Assembly (NCBI GenBank): GCA_000934385.1
Contig: KN880705.1
Location: 1-30,955, forward strand
Origin: Cylindrobasidium torrendii FP15055 ss-10
Taxonomy: Eukaryota; Basidiomycota; Agaricomycetes; Agaricales; Physalacriaceae
Length of the DNA stretch: 30,955 bases
Reading direction: 5' to 3'
Below the pieces are notes generated by a model. The model was not told the DNA's origin, made no database searches, and worked only from the letters and a program-made list of their open reading frames with translations. The position numbers were made by a program, and so were the translations under genes. This document shows, piece by piece, positions 21,956 to 30,955 of this stretch (its first letter is position 1; each line of letters begins with the position of its first letter).

Positions 21956-24179
21956 ATGGCATCCGCTTTTCTTCTTATTGTTCTATCTGCGTTGGTTTAT
22001 GCGTACCTGCGGCTGACGCAGAAGAGGCGCGTTGTCCTCCGTGGCCCTCCTCGAGACTCTTGGCTTGTCGGTATGTTCTCGGCGCTTCTTACAACTCCCC
22101 CTCTACCTGCCTGGTTTGAGCAGAATTATTCAGGAAACGAGCTCGACATCCAAGCCCCCCAACAGGCAGGCGACGCAGAGCGCAGATGGACTGCAGAGTA
22201 TGGCGGGGCAGTGTCTGTTCCCGGATTCTTTGGTGTGAGAACAACAGTTCACCAACTTTGCTGGTCGTCTGAATTCGGGCGCCGTTTGCAGGATGAGACC
22301 ATTCTTCTTTCCGACCCTGCTGCAATTGCCCACATTGTCCATGCTTCCAAGTACATTTACTCCAGAACAGCCGACCTGCATCATATGTTCGTGGTATGCC
22401 ATTCGCTCTTGTCCTTTTCCTGTACTTTGAAGTTTGCGGAGTTGATGCGTACTCTTCTGTAGATTTTCCATGGCCCAGGTGTGTTTCAACTCTAGTTGTA
22501 AGGTAGGGTCGAATTGACGCTCCCTGCGAACAGGTCTCACAGGTGTCGACGGTATGTCAGAAGAATTCATTGTGATGTTGATTTCCCTGACTCTCGATGT
22601 AAAGGTGAAGACCATCGTCGGCAACGTAGGATCCTCGGTCCGGCGTTCTCACCTAACCAAATGAACACTTACTTGCGCGTCTTTGAAAAAGAGGCAGAGA
22701 AGGTATGTTTGGCCATGCACATTCTCGACTCTTACAGGATGTTTGTTGATACCTCTCCGAAGCTCGGCAACATCTTGAAGGAAAAGGTTCTGGCAAAGGA
22801 GAACGACAGCGTTTTTAATATGGTCAAATGGATCGCAAAGGCCTCACTAGATATCCTGGGAGACGGTATGTCATTGTTGACCATGCTCAACTAAATCTTA
22901 CAAGCATTGCAGCATTTTTTGGATACGAGTTTGGCGCACTGGACGGCTCGGAATTCTCGAAAACATGGGAAGCAGCATTGTAAGAACGGTCAAATCGAGA
23001 TGGCGATAGACTCACCTTTTATGTAGCGCTAATGAGGCATCCACCATATCAAAGGGCGCTTTGGCCTACATGGCACTCTGGCGCTACTGGCCTCATTGGA
23101 TCATGGACATTTTTGATGGCCTGATGATCAAGTATACTGCGTACGGCGCAATCGACAGATTCAGGCGTGCCCGCGTTGCGGTGGCAGAAAATATCCTACA
23201 AAAAGCAGTGGATGATGGCCTTGGTCGTAATGATGACTCTAAAGACATCCTCAATCTCCTGGCCAGTAGCTATCTCGCGACAGACCAACGCAAGAAGATG
23301 TCACGTAACGAAGTTACTGGACAAATGGCGTAGGATTTCTATTGCTCCCAACAGGTATCCCATTGAAACGCTTTACCAGGACACTCATTTTCGGTGGCCA
23401 GGATACCACAGGTTTCACCGAATCTTTCTTACTGTCGGAGTTGGCACAGCATCCCGAGGACCAGGAAACCCTTCGCAAGGAAATCGACGAGTTCTTTGCA
23501 AAAAGAGACAATGGCCAGCTTCTGAACCTATCCGTGCACGACTACAGTGCCCTTCCGTTCATGAACGCCTGCATTAAAGAGACGCTGCGCCTCCACCCCA
23601 ATGGGCACATGATGCTCAGGACTCCCGACCGCGACGATGTCATTCCTCTTGCCACTCCCGTCTTGACTATAGATGGTAACCTTACCTCGTCAGTTTCCGT
23701 ACGCAAAGGCCAGACTGTATGCATCTCGACACTCTCGTACCAACTGTATGTCGTTCGCTTGACACCATCCAGTGCACGCTCACTCATAACTTGCTGTAGA
23801 AACAAATCCATCTGGGGCGACGATGCAGAACAATGGAACCCTCGTCGCTTCCTCGACCAGAAATTGGACGGTAACGACGAGGAATCCAAAATTGGGGTAT
23901 ATGCCAACTTGTGCGTGTTATTACAAACAACCAAGTGGGCAACATTCTCACCATCATCAAAGGTTGGCTTTCAGCGGAGGCCCCAAATCGTGCATCGGCT
24001 GGCTCTTTGCGTTGACTGAGATGCAGGTCCTCACGGCCTCCCTTATTCGCGAATTCAACTTCGAACCAGTCGCAGATATTGGTCACGGCACAGCAAGTAT
24101 ATCTCTGTTCCCACGCGTCATTGGGAAGGAGAAGGAGGGAACACAGTTGCCACTTAAAATCAGCCTTCGGGCACATTGA
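21956..24179 (+). CDS. Cytochrome P450 monooxygenase, basidiomycete type
   Basis: Twelve exons: 21956-22070, 22134-22234, 22292-22393, 22463-22478, 22534-22551, 22605-22702, 22763-22865, 22913-22979, 23027-23329, 23380-23745, 23800-23910 and 23963-24179, giving 538 aa. An N-terminal anchor (AFLLIVLSALVYAYL) places it in the ER. Motifs: C-helix GEDHRRQRRILGPAFS, I-helix FGGQDTTGF, ExxR in KETLRLHP, meander WNPRRF, and heme loop FSGGPKSCIG with ligand C477. The heme loop has Lys where the consensus has Arg. Two exons are 16 and 18 nt. Introns 1, 2 and 6 (63, 57, 60 nt) are stop-free and divisible by three, so retained forms would stay in frame. Intron 6 has a weak acceptor (CGAAG). I cannot name the family or the substrate. 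Confidence 0.85.
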
Positions 24180-24311
24180 ACCCTGTATCGTTCTTTGACC
24201 TCTATTTACATAAGTATTTCGGTTTGACAATACACACGCTAATCATTGCAATATGTGCAGCCGTCAGATTGTACATAGTGCACTGTCCCCTTCCTGTTTC
24301 GTCTATCAAGT
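24180..24311. other. Convergent 3' ends, P450 and ABHD12-like gene
   Basis: Only 132 nt separate the two facing stop codons, so the transcripts probably overlap at their 3' ends. Confidence 0.5.
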
Positions 24312-25702
24312 CTATTCCTTGATGGCGTGCTTGCCGCCGCGAACAAGCCCGAACTTCGCTCCGAGTATATCCTGGAAGCCCTCTTGTGTGCCGACATAGT
24401 CGTGACCTCCTTGTCGAAGCAACACCAAAGTCACGTCCCGACTGCTGTCAGTGAATTCGTCAACCACAGCCAAATGCTCGATTTCCGTATGACGGAGAAG
24501 TCTGCTTTTGGCATCCTTTCGTTGGTCAATTTGAGCCGAAAATGAAGACCAGTCTTGATTGCTGAGCTCGCTGGGTGTCCTCGGGACATCGATGGCGGGA
24601 AGGTGCTTCTCGAGGAAGGCGTTGAATAGGACTTCGCTATGTTCGTAGGGAATATCCCAGTCATTTTCCGCATGGACAATCATGACTTCGCCTTTGATTC
24701 TCTGAAGGGCAGTGAGCCTCAAATACACGGCGGTGAAAGCTTCGACGAACAGGAACGGCTGAAAGTGTGTCGAACTTGTGTGCGAGTGCCCAAGTGATAG
24801 CATCTACTATCTGTCAGTATACAGAAGCAGGGGCTAAAGCATTTGAAGACTTCACTTGCGGCGTAAGGGATCATATGCAGTGGTTTCATGAGAGGGATAA
24901 GACCAAAGATATTGTAAGTCTTGAGCAATTCGGATATGCTCGAGAACGGGCTCATCAAGACCACACCACGATAAGCAATGTTCTCGTCCGACAGCTGCGC
25001 GGCTAAGTTCGCGCTGACACCCGTCCCGAGGCTGTGGCCAACGATGAGGATATCTGTGCCTTTAGCACCCTGTTCAATGAGCCAATCCCATGCAGCGCGC
25101 GCGTCGAGTATCAGGCCCTCTTCGCTGGGCTGGCCAGTGCTTTCGGCGAAGCCTCTATAGTCAATGGCAAGGACATTGGCATGCAGTCGAGAAGTAAAAG
25201 CGGAGTAGTGCTGGACTCGTGCGCTATATGCACGCGTAGCCGCATTGCCGTGTAGGAAGAGAATGGTAGGATATTGTCTGCAAGCCTCGGAAACAAGGCT
25301 TTCTGGATTTGGTGCAGGGACTGGAAGGCTCTGGTACAGATCATCGGACAGAATGAACCACGAGCCTAGCGTCTCGTTATCAGAGGTGGTGAGCTGGAAT
25401 GGAAAGGTTTTGTTCGCTGCAAGGTATGAGGGAGGGTTATTGGAGAAGTAGACAAATTTGGGATGGACTGACGAGAGAGGCCATATTTGTGCGGAAGGTG
25501 ATACTCTGCGCCCCACGGAAATCGCAAGGCGTTCAAATAGATAGTGCTAGTAGAAGTCAGGACAAGGCCGTCAGTTTGCTGTAGACACCACTGACTGTCG
25601 TTGGAAATATGGCGTAGTAAGTAAGCCAATTGCAATGGCGTACAGCCCACCCCAAATTGCGAACGCCGTCCTTGCGCTCGGCAAAAGATTGGAAATGGCC
25701 AT
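24312..25702 (-). CDS. ABHD12/Bem46-like alpha/beta hydrolase
   Basis: Exons on the minus strand: 25596-25702, 25473-25546, 24856-25416, 24757-24806 and 24312-24701, giving 393 aa. It is a membrane-anchored serine hydrolase; relatives act on lysophospholipids or monoacylglycerols at the ER or plasma membrane. One span lies at about 12-29. The fold shows HGN (116-118) for the oxyanion hole, the nucleophile S189 in GHSLG, D278 in HAENDWDIP and H364 in GGHDYVG. The third intron ends in a tandem TAGTAG acceptor: the first site gives Ile-Asp and the second a single Asn, both in frame (392 or 393 aa). The ATG at 25702 opens directly onto the hydrophobic anchor. Substrate is not readable from sequence. 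Confidence 0.9.
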
Positions 25703-26009
25703 TATGGTCGTTCGCGAACAAACGCGCAACGATGATCGTGACGCAGGGCACTTCAATTGCCAACACTTCCTGAGATTACACGCAACCAGGAGTTGCCAGC
25801 AGGACAAGCACATCGCTTTGTTTCCCCGAAAGCAAGTCCTATTGAGTGATATAGTATACGAAAGCAACTAGAATACATAGCTCCTGAGCAGTATTGATCA
25901 TATGGTAATGTATGGAGTGGTGCTTGAGGTCGCGAAAGCAAGGAAGCGACTATAAAGGCGAATGTATAAGTGTTATAAATGGTGTATGTGGGTTGAGAGT
26001 GATGGCAGT
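25703..26009. other. Intergenic, ABHD12-like promoter and carrier 3' end
   Basis: A 307-nt gap between two minus-strand genes. Open frames running across it are extensions of introns and show no motif. Confidence 0.45.
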
Positions 26010-27127
26010 CTATTTGGTCCACCGGAGAATGCCCTCGTATATTGAGTACATGACGATAGCGTTCGGGATGACTCTCATCATATGTGCGCTGAGACCGCCA
26101 TACATTGATGCAACTCCCTCTTCTTTTACGACGAGCTTGAGGGTTTGAATGAGTCCGGTGTACTTGACCACACCATTGATCATAGGCTGTCGTAGTCGAG
26201 TCCGGATAACCTGAATGGAAGTGAGAAGACGACGAGCCGACGAGCAGAGCTGGACGCACCTCGTGAGGATATGTTATCAAACTCGCGACACATTTTGCAG
26301 TACCAGCACTTCCCACTGTCCCTAACCACTCCAGAGTACCACCCTGCCCTTCTACACTCTTCTTTAGCCGTTCGTATAGCACCCACTGAATCGTGCCCTC
26401 TGTGACGCCCAGATAGCTCGCGGAAAGACCCTTGTAGAACCCACGGACACCCTCTTCTCGGAGAATAAGCTTGATCATATCCGTGCTTGTTATACGTTTG
26501 TTATGCTGGGCGCATAGCTGTAGTCGTGTCTTGACTACCCATATAGGATTGGTAACGGTCCCCGTCGCAATGCCGGCGACCGCTGCAGCAGCAAGATGGA
26601 CGTAGCTATTCTCCTTGCCGTCATTGAAAGTGTTGGCGATAATTTGTTTGCCATTGCCATAGGTGAAGAAGTTGATTGAGCGAGCGGGGATGACACCGAC
26701 GAGCGTAGGCCCAAGGCCCTTGAACAATGCCCGTGGTGATTCGTCGCGGTAGATATTTCTGTGAGGAAATAAGGATCGTCTCCTGGAGTATGACTGTTCT
26801 CGTACCGTAGTATGTGTCCAGTCTCGACGAAGTTCCATAGTAGTCCACCAGACCTCGGTGCGCCATAGAGAACACCGCCACCGCCGGCCTGTATGACGCC
26901 TGGAGCGGTGTGTTTGACGCGGAAGAGGTCAGACTGTAACCGAGTTTTGACAACGTCGAATGGACTGGTCACAACTGCACCGCACATCCCGCCGAGGCTG
27001 TGGAAAAGTGAGACTGTATGCATTGGTCCTGCAGGGGGAGAACGAACCCTCCCGCAACGAAGTGCACCCATGGTTGCTTAGGAACAACCGACTTTGGAGT
27101 TGAGGACGACGAGCTGGAGCTGGACAT
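26010..27127 (-). CDS. RIM2: Mitochondrial carrier, pyrimidine nucleotide (Rim2) type
   Basis: Exons on the minus strand: 27048-27127, 26806-26997, 26260-26758 and 26010-26210, giving 323 aa. Three mitochondrial carrier repeats are present with signatures SPFDVVKTRLQ, NPIWVVKTRLQ and YPHEVIRTRLRQ. Trp in the second signature, in place of an acidic residue, marks the nucleotide/NAD/folate subgroup. The segment GVIPARSINFFTYGNGK fits Rim2/SLC25A33-36, which swaps pyrimidine nucleotides across the inner membrane for mitochondrial DNA and RNA synthesis. The N-terminus is a Ser-rich stretch of eight. Introns are 50, 47 and 49 nt. The ATG at 27127 is chosen; earlier in-frame codons would add a short Pro/Arg-rich leader. 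The subgroup call is firm, the exact substrate less so. Confidence 0.9.
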
Positions 27128-27293
27128 GGTTGTACTTGGCGGAAAGCGCGGTGCCAGCCTCGGCACCAAAAGCATTTTTTGCCGTGGAGAACCACGTGGC
27201 GCCGAGATTAAACGCAATGGTCCCTGACTATGGCAGCGCTTGTGTTACTCAGCAACTACCACCATCGTTGTTGTTTCTCTAGCTGGTCCCACT
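27128..27293. promoter_or_regulatory. Bidirectional promoter RIM2 / COX17
   Basis: Only 166 nt separate two divergent start codons of nuclear genes for mitochondrial proteins. The stretch must hold both promoters. No clear TATA box is seen. Confidence 0.5.
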
Positions 27294-27635
27294 ATGTTCG
27301 AAAGCGTGCGCCCATGGACTTGCACAAGCCCTACAAATTCTCATTGTGACGCAGGTCAAGTCCTGGTGGTCCCCGGAACCCACTAAATTCGACCCGACCG
27401 ACCCAAAGCAGAACCCGCTTAACCCGAAGGGTCTTAAACCGTGCGTGTTACTTTCTCAGCTTGATTAACTTGAGCTGAAGATGGACGTTTGTTTGCAAGA
27501 TGCTGCGCTTGCCCAGAAACAAAGAGGGCGCGTGATGACTGTTTCCTGAATAACGGCGCGGAGGCGGATGATAAATGCAGGGAGGTTCTCACAAACCACC
27601 TAACGTGCATGCGAAGCCTTGGCTTCAAAGTCTAG
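27294..27635 (+). CDS. COX17: Cytochrome c oxidase copper chaperone Cox17
   Basis: Exons: 27294-27305, 27355-27440 and 27500-27635, giving 77 aa. Cox17 carries Cu(I) in the mitochondrial intermembrane space to Sco1 and Cox11 for cytochrome oxidase assembly. The copper motif KPCCAC covers C34, C35 and C37. The twin CX9C motif is exact: C37 to C47, and C59 to C69. The tail HLTCMRSLGFKV is typical of the family. The first exon codes only MFES, and the second starts at VKSWWSP. No single open frame over 60 codons covers the protein, so it is easily missed. Introns are 49 and 59 nt. Position -3 before the ATG is A. Confidence 0.93.
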
Positions 27636-28028
27636 AGCACCCACATCTAATTTATTCAACACCTTGCATAACATTGCTTGAATAATGCACACTGCCTACT
27701 CAATCGTCTAGAAGCGCACCAGCATCCCTCGCCCTAATATCATGACCCTCGCTGTATATGCTGCGAACCTATTGTGCAAGCCGTCTTCGCATCTGAGGCA
27801 TTGAATGAGGTCGTTACAAATTCCATGTCATTATGATGTGGACATGGGTTTTGAGGTGAAATTGTGAAGAGAGTTGAGAGAGAGCAGCAGTCTGAGGGCA
27901 TTCGTTCGGATATGGCATTTTATTGCATCCGAATGGCATCCGAGATCCCGGCATAATCGGCGGCCAAGTCCTCTTTTTTACTTCACGCCTCAAGCACAAG
28001 CGCCGCCGCCGCCCTCAAGCCCAAAATC
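27636..28028. other. Intergenic, COX17 3' end to RPL14 promoter
   Basis: No gene is recognisable in these 393 nt. A T-run and pyrimidine tract (TCCTCTTTTTTACTTC, near 27968) directly before the RPL14 start resembles the pyrimidine-rich leaders of ribosomal protein genes. Confidence 0.45.
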
Positions 28029-28736
28029 ATGTCGGTGAGTGCAACGACGTCCGGGACATCGAGGGAGACATGTGGGGAGGTGCGGACGCGAGAGAGGCGA
28101 ATTTGGCGCTGGATTGGACAGATGAACTTTGGATGAGGACATGGAAATTTCGGACGCAGCCCCGCACCTCCCTGGTCTCCCGAAGCATTCCCACACGATT
28201 CTTTCGAACAGCTATTGACGATGGCATGTAGGACTCCAACTTCAAGCGCTTCGTCGAGGTCGGACGTGGTGCGTGGCTACATTGACCTCCAAGAACAGAA
28301 TCACTGATTTCCGGATAGTTGTCCTCCTCAAGGCCGGTCCCAGCGCTGGCAAGATCGCCGTTATTGCTGAAATCATTGACCACAACCGGGTGCGTCGCGC
28401 CGAAACTCGTTGATATCCTCCACCCTCATGCAAAGCTCGCAGGCGATCGTTGACGGTCCCACGACTGGCGTTACCCGCCAGCCCTTCCCCTACAAGCACC
28501 TTACCCTCACTCCCCTGCTGTTGAAGTCGCTTCCCCGCGCCGCTGGTACTGGCACTGTCAAGAAGGTTATCGAGAAGGAGGCCATCGTCGAGAAGTGGGA
28601 AAAGAGCTCGTGGGCACAACGCCGTGCTGCTATTGAGAAGAGGCGGGCGTTGAACGACTTTGGCCGCTTCGAGGTCATGCTGCTCAAAAAGCAGAGGAGG
28701 GACACCGTCAGGAAGGCGCTCAAGACCAAGGCATGA
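28029..28736 (+). CDS. RPL14: 60S ribosomal protein eL14
   Basis: Exons: 28029-28034, 28232-28268, 28319-28389 and 28443-28736, giving 135 aa, the normal size in fungi. It is a structural protein of the large subunit with an SH3-like KOW fold. The fold reads [39 protein letters not shown] across exons 2 to 4, followed by a basic helical tail ending in LKTKA. Exon 1 codes only Met-Ser, a layout common in ribosomal protein genes. The first intron is 197 nt, three to four times longer than any other in the window, and may hold control elements. The next two introns are 50 and 53 nt. Position -3 before the ATG is A. Confidence 0.94.
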
Positions 28737-29066
28737 GCACTATGATTGTAATATCTGCATTTCGTTAGGACTATGCCACTATGCCATGTATCATGATCCC
28801 TCCCTCGACTTGCAATGGCCTGGACCCGAAAAGTACATTCCGCTGCATTTTCCAATGTCACCATGTTATATAAGTATCGTCAATTGTCGTTCTGGAGAAT
28901 CGTAGCTCGTCGTTATACAGTCCCTGCAATGGCCAACCTCAGGGTAGCCTGTCCCGCCGATCAGACGACGTTGAAGGCTGAGTAAGCACACGTCATGCGC
29001 CAGTAACATTCTCTTTCCAACTTCCATCTACCCACAACCGTCCTTTCTCCCCGTTAACTAATAACG
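28737..29066. other. Intergenic, RPL14 3' end to TMA46 promoter
   Basis: These 330 nt hold the RPL14 3' UTR and the promoter of the next gene. No gene, tRNA or snoRNA pattern is recognised. Confidence 0.45.
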
Positions 29067-30478
29067 ATGCCGCCTAAAAAGAAGGATCCCCCTCCAAAGA
29101 GCTCCAGGGTCACCGTGGACAAGGTGAATGCGTTCCATGTCTTTATGATGATCAGGCTAACGCGCCAAGATTGTAGACCTTTGGAATGAAGAATGTTCGT
29201 TCTTTGCTGCAGCCAGTACTAGGACCCATCTTGATCTTAACCGATTTTTCCACAGAAAAATAAATCATCCAAGGTGCAGAAGCAGGTCCAGCTTCTGCAG
29301 GATCAAGCGTCGAGTGCTGGCAAGTCTCGTGCTGCACTAGACAAGGAGAAGGAGAAGGCGTTGCGCGAGAAAGCGAAGGCGGAGGATGAGAAGCGCAAGA
29401 AAGAGGAGGCGCAATTTTTTAAACCTGCGCAAACGCAGAAGGTCCCTCCTGGAGTCGACCCCAAGACGATGTTGTGTGCGTTCTACAAGGCTGGGAATTG
29501 CGAGAAGGGGAACAAGTGCAAGTTTAGCCATGACATGAACGTCGGTCGCAAAGTGGACAAGAAGAACTTGTATGAGGATGCACGCGAGGACAAGCTTGCA
29601 GGTGCGTGTAACAATTATTGTCCAATAACACAACTGATGCTGCGAAAGACACCATGGACAAGTGGGACGAAGCAAAACTCCGCGATGTTGTTCTGTCCAA
29701 GGCAGGAAATCCCAAAACAACCACCGATGTGCGCTACTTCGCCTGGTCTTAATGATGCAGACTGACCATCCATAGATTGTGTGCAAATTCTTCATCGAGG
29801 CTGTCGAGAACGAGAAGTCTGCCATTCCCTTTCATTGTTTCAACTCATACTTATAATCTTCAGGTATGGCTGGTTCTGGGAATGTCCAAACGGCGAAAAG
29901 TGCATGTACCGACACGCCCTGCCACCTGGCTTCATGCTCAAGTCGCAGAAAAAAGCGGCTGATGCGGCTGCGAAATCGAAGACAATCAGTATTGAAGAGT
30001 TCTTGGAAGTGGAACGCCATAAACTCGGTCCCAACCTCACACCCGTGACCAAGGAGACGTTCGCACACTGGAAGAAGACACGGATGGACAAGAAGGAAGC
30101 CGAGGAGGAAGCCAAGCGCAAGGTCAAGGATGCCCAGTCCGCTGCTGGCAAGAGCTCTGGCATGAGCGGACGAGATCTGGTATGTTTGTTGTGCTCATAT
30201 CCGAGTGTCGCTCATCTTTATGCCCCTAGTTCCAATACAACCCCGAATGGTTCATCGACGAGGATGGAGAAGCAGAAGACGACTGGAACGAATTCGAGAA
30301 GTACAGACAAGAGAAGGCAGAGGCAGACGCTGCGGAGCAAGGATACGATGTCCGCGAGCTGTTGCGATGGCAAGAGGAGGACAAGGCAAAGGAGGACGAG
30401 GCAAAGGCGAATTTGGCCGAGGAAGCCGACGACAATCAGGAGCCGCCAGACTCCGCGAAAGAAAAAGCAGAAGATTGA
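29067..30478 (+). CDS. TMA46: CCCH zinc-finger DRG-partner protein (DFRP1/Tma46)
   Basis: Exons: 29067-29123, 29177-29194, 29256-29601, 29649-29728, 29776-29816, 29864-30179 and 30230-30478, giving 368 aa. Members bind and stabilise the DRG1/Rbg1 GTPase and associate with translating ribosomes. The N-terminus MPPKKKDPPPKSS and the TFGMKNKNKSSKVQKQ block are family hallmarks. The first finger is exact (C99, C107, C113, H117; CX7CX5CX3H). The second reads CKFF...WECPNGEKCMYRH. The DFRP domain follows (SIEEFLEVERHKL), then an acidic Glu-rich tail. Exon 2 has 18 nt. The fifth intron uses a weak GTCTGC donor, but it is the only one that joins ENEK to YGWFWEC in frame. Confidence 0.93.
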
Positions 30479-30955
30479 ACATTCTTACATGCCTTTCTCA
30501 TTCCTTCCTTGTACAACCCTTGCAATCCATCGACTGTTTGTGGCGGCATCTGCTTAAGCTACCTACCTTAGGACGCCTGATCTGTGCATTTTTGAGATAC
30601 TTTCTTTGCATATCGTTCGCTACTAGCAACTTGACTATCATTGATCTTCGTCTGGCCGCTGATCGAGCTTTCCTACTGTGGCGAAAGCAGTCGATGCTGT
30701 CGTCACACGAGTTCGATACGAGGTGAGAACGGTTAGAATGAATCTGGGATTCGAAGAAACAGGTAACTACATCTTATATACGAAGGTGAATAGGAGATAG
30801 GTACCCGAACTGTCAGTCGCACGCGTGAGATAGAAAGTAAGTGTACGGATAACCGGCACGAGAGTACCGTATTCGCTACATACGCCCTCCGGGGCCTGTG
30901 TACAGGGCTCTACAAAGGAAGAAAAATAGGTCAAAAAGAGTGTGTAAGCTCAAGT
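30479..30955. other. Right-edge intergenic stretch
   Basis: These 477 nt follow the TMA46 stop. Open frames on both strands lack any motif I know. A minus-strand CTTTGTAG at about 30916-30923 could be a splice acceptor of a gene entering from the right, but nothing after it supports coding. Confidence 0.35.

Noticed and set aside
28035..28231. Intronic snoRNA in RPL14
   Set aside because: No CTGA D box and no good RTGATGA C box; no H/ACA hinge and tail in the right places.
27923..28231. Open frame of 102 codons across the RPL14 start
   Set aside because: It reads through the RPL14 promoter and first intron in another frame and has no family motif.
17546..30478. A mitochondrial or ribosomal supercluster
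   Set aside because: FZO1, RIM2, COX17, RPF2, RPL14 and TMA46 are spread on both strands with unrelated genes between; housekeeping density alone explains it.
30205..30726. 173-codon frame at the right end
   Set aside because: It overlaps the last intron and exon of TMA46 in another frame; the part after the stop has no recognisable domain.
30690..30760. tRNA-like B-box words (GTTCGATAC, GGATTCGAA)
   Set aside because: No matching A box or acceptor stem could be paired on either strand.

Overview
This is a piece of nuclear DNA from a filamentous basidiomycete, most likely an Agaricomycete. The genes are cut by many very short introns (mostly 44-69 nt, GT-AG with a few GC-AG). Exons can be as small as 6-18 nt. 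The gene content is also typical: a mushroom-type MYND-finger family, GH43 and GH95 secreted glycosidases, a CYP53-type P450, and housekeeping genes for ribosomes, mitochondria and sterols. All gene models were built by hand from reading frames, splice consensus and family motifs. Every model sums to whole codons, but none was checked against RNA or a database.

Layout. 1-340 is an array of short AT-rich palindromes. 497-2679 holds two tandem, same-strand MYND zinc-finger paralogs. 3535-5056 is a secreted GH43 arabinanase in 12 exons. 5421-7160 is squalene epoxidase (ERG1), 7511-8211 cytidine deaminase, and 8345-10869 threonyl-tRNA synthetase with a mitochondrial presequence and a second in-frame start. 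11366-13254 is a CYP53 (benzoate 4-hydroxylase type) P450. 13518-17007 (minus) is a GH95 alpha-L-fucosidase in 20 exons. 17546-20136 (minus) is the mitofusin FZO1, divergent from RPF2 (20551-21680). 21956-24179 is a second P450, convergent with an ABHD12/Bem46-like hydrolase (24312-25702, minus). 26010-27127 (minus) is a RIM2-type mitochondrial carrier, divergent from a three-exon COX17 (27294-27635). RPL14 (28029-28736) and the DFRP/TMA46 CCCH protein (29067-30478) close the window.

The genes do not form an operon-like or biosynthetic cluster. Loose themes are translation (THS1, RPF2, RPL14, TMA46), mitochondria (FZO1, RIM2, COX17, the long THS1 form) and plant-matter use (GH43, GH95, CYP53). 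I found no convincing undescribed multi-gene system. The most unusual signals are the palindrome array at the left edge, the micro-exons (two of 6 nt in GH95, a conserved 9-nt one in both MYND copies), two GC-AG introns sharing an 8-nt donor, and a possible dual-localised ThrRS.
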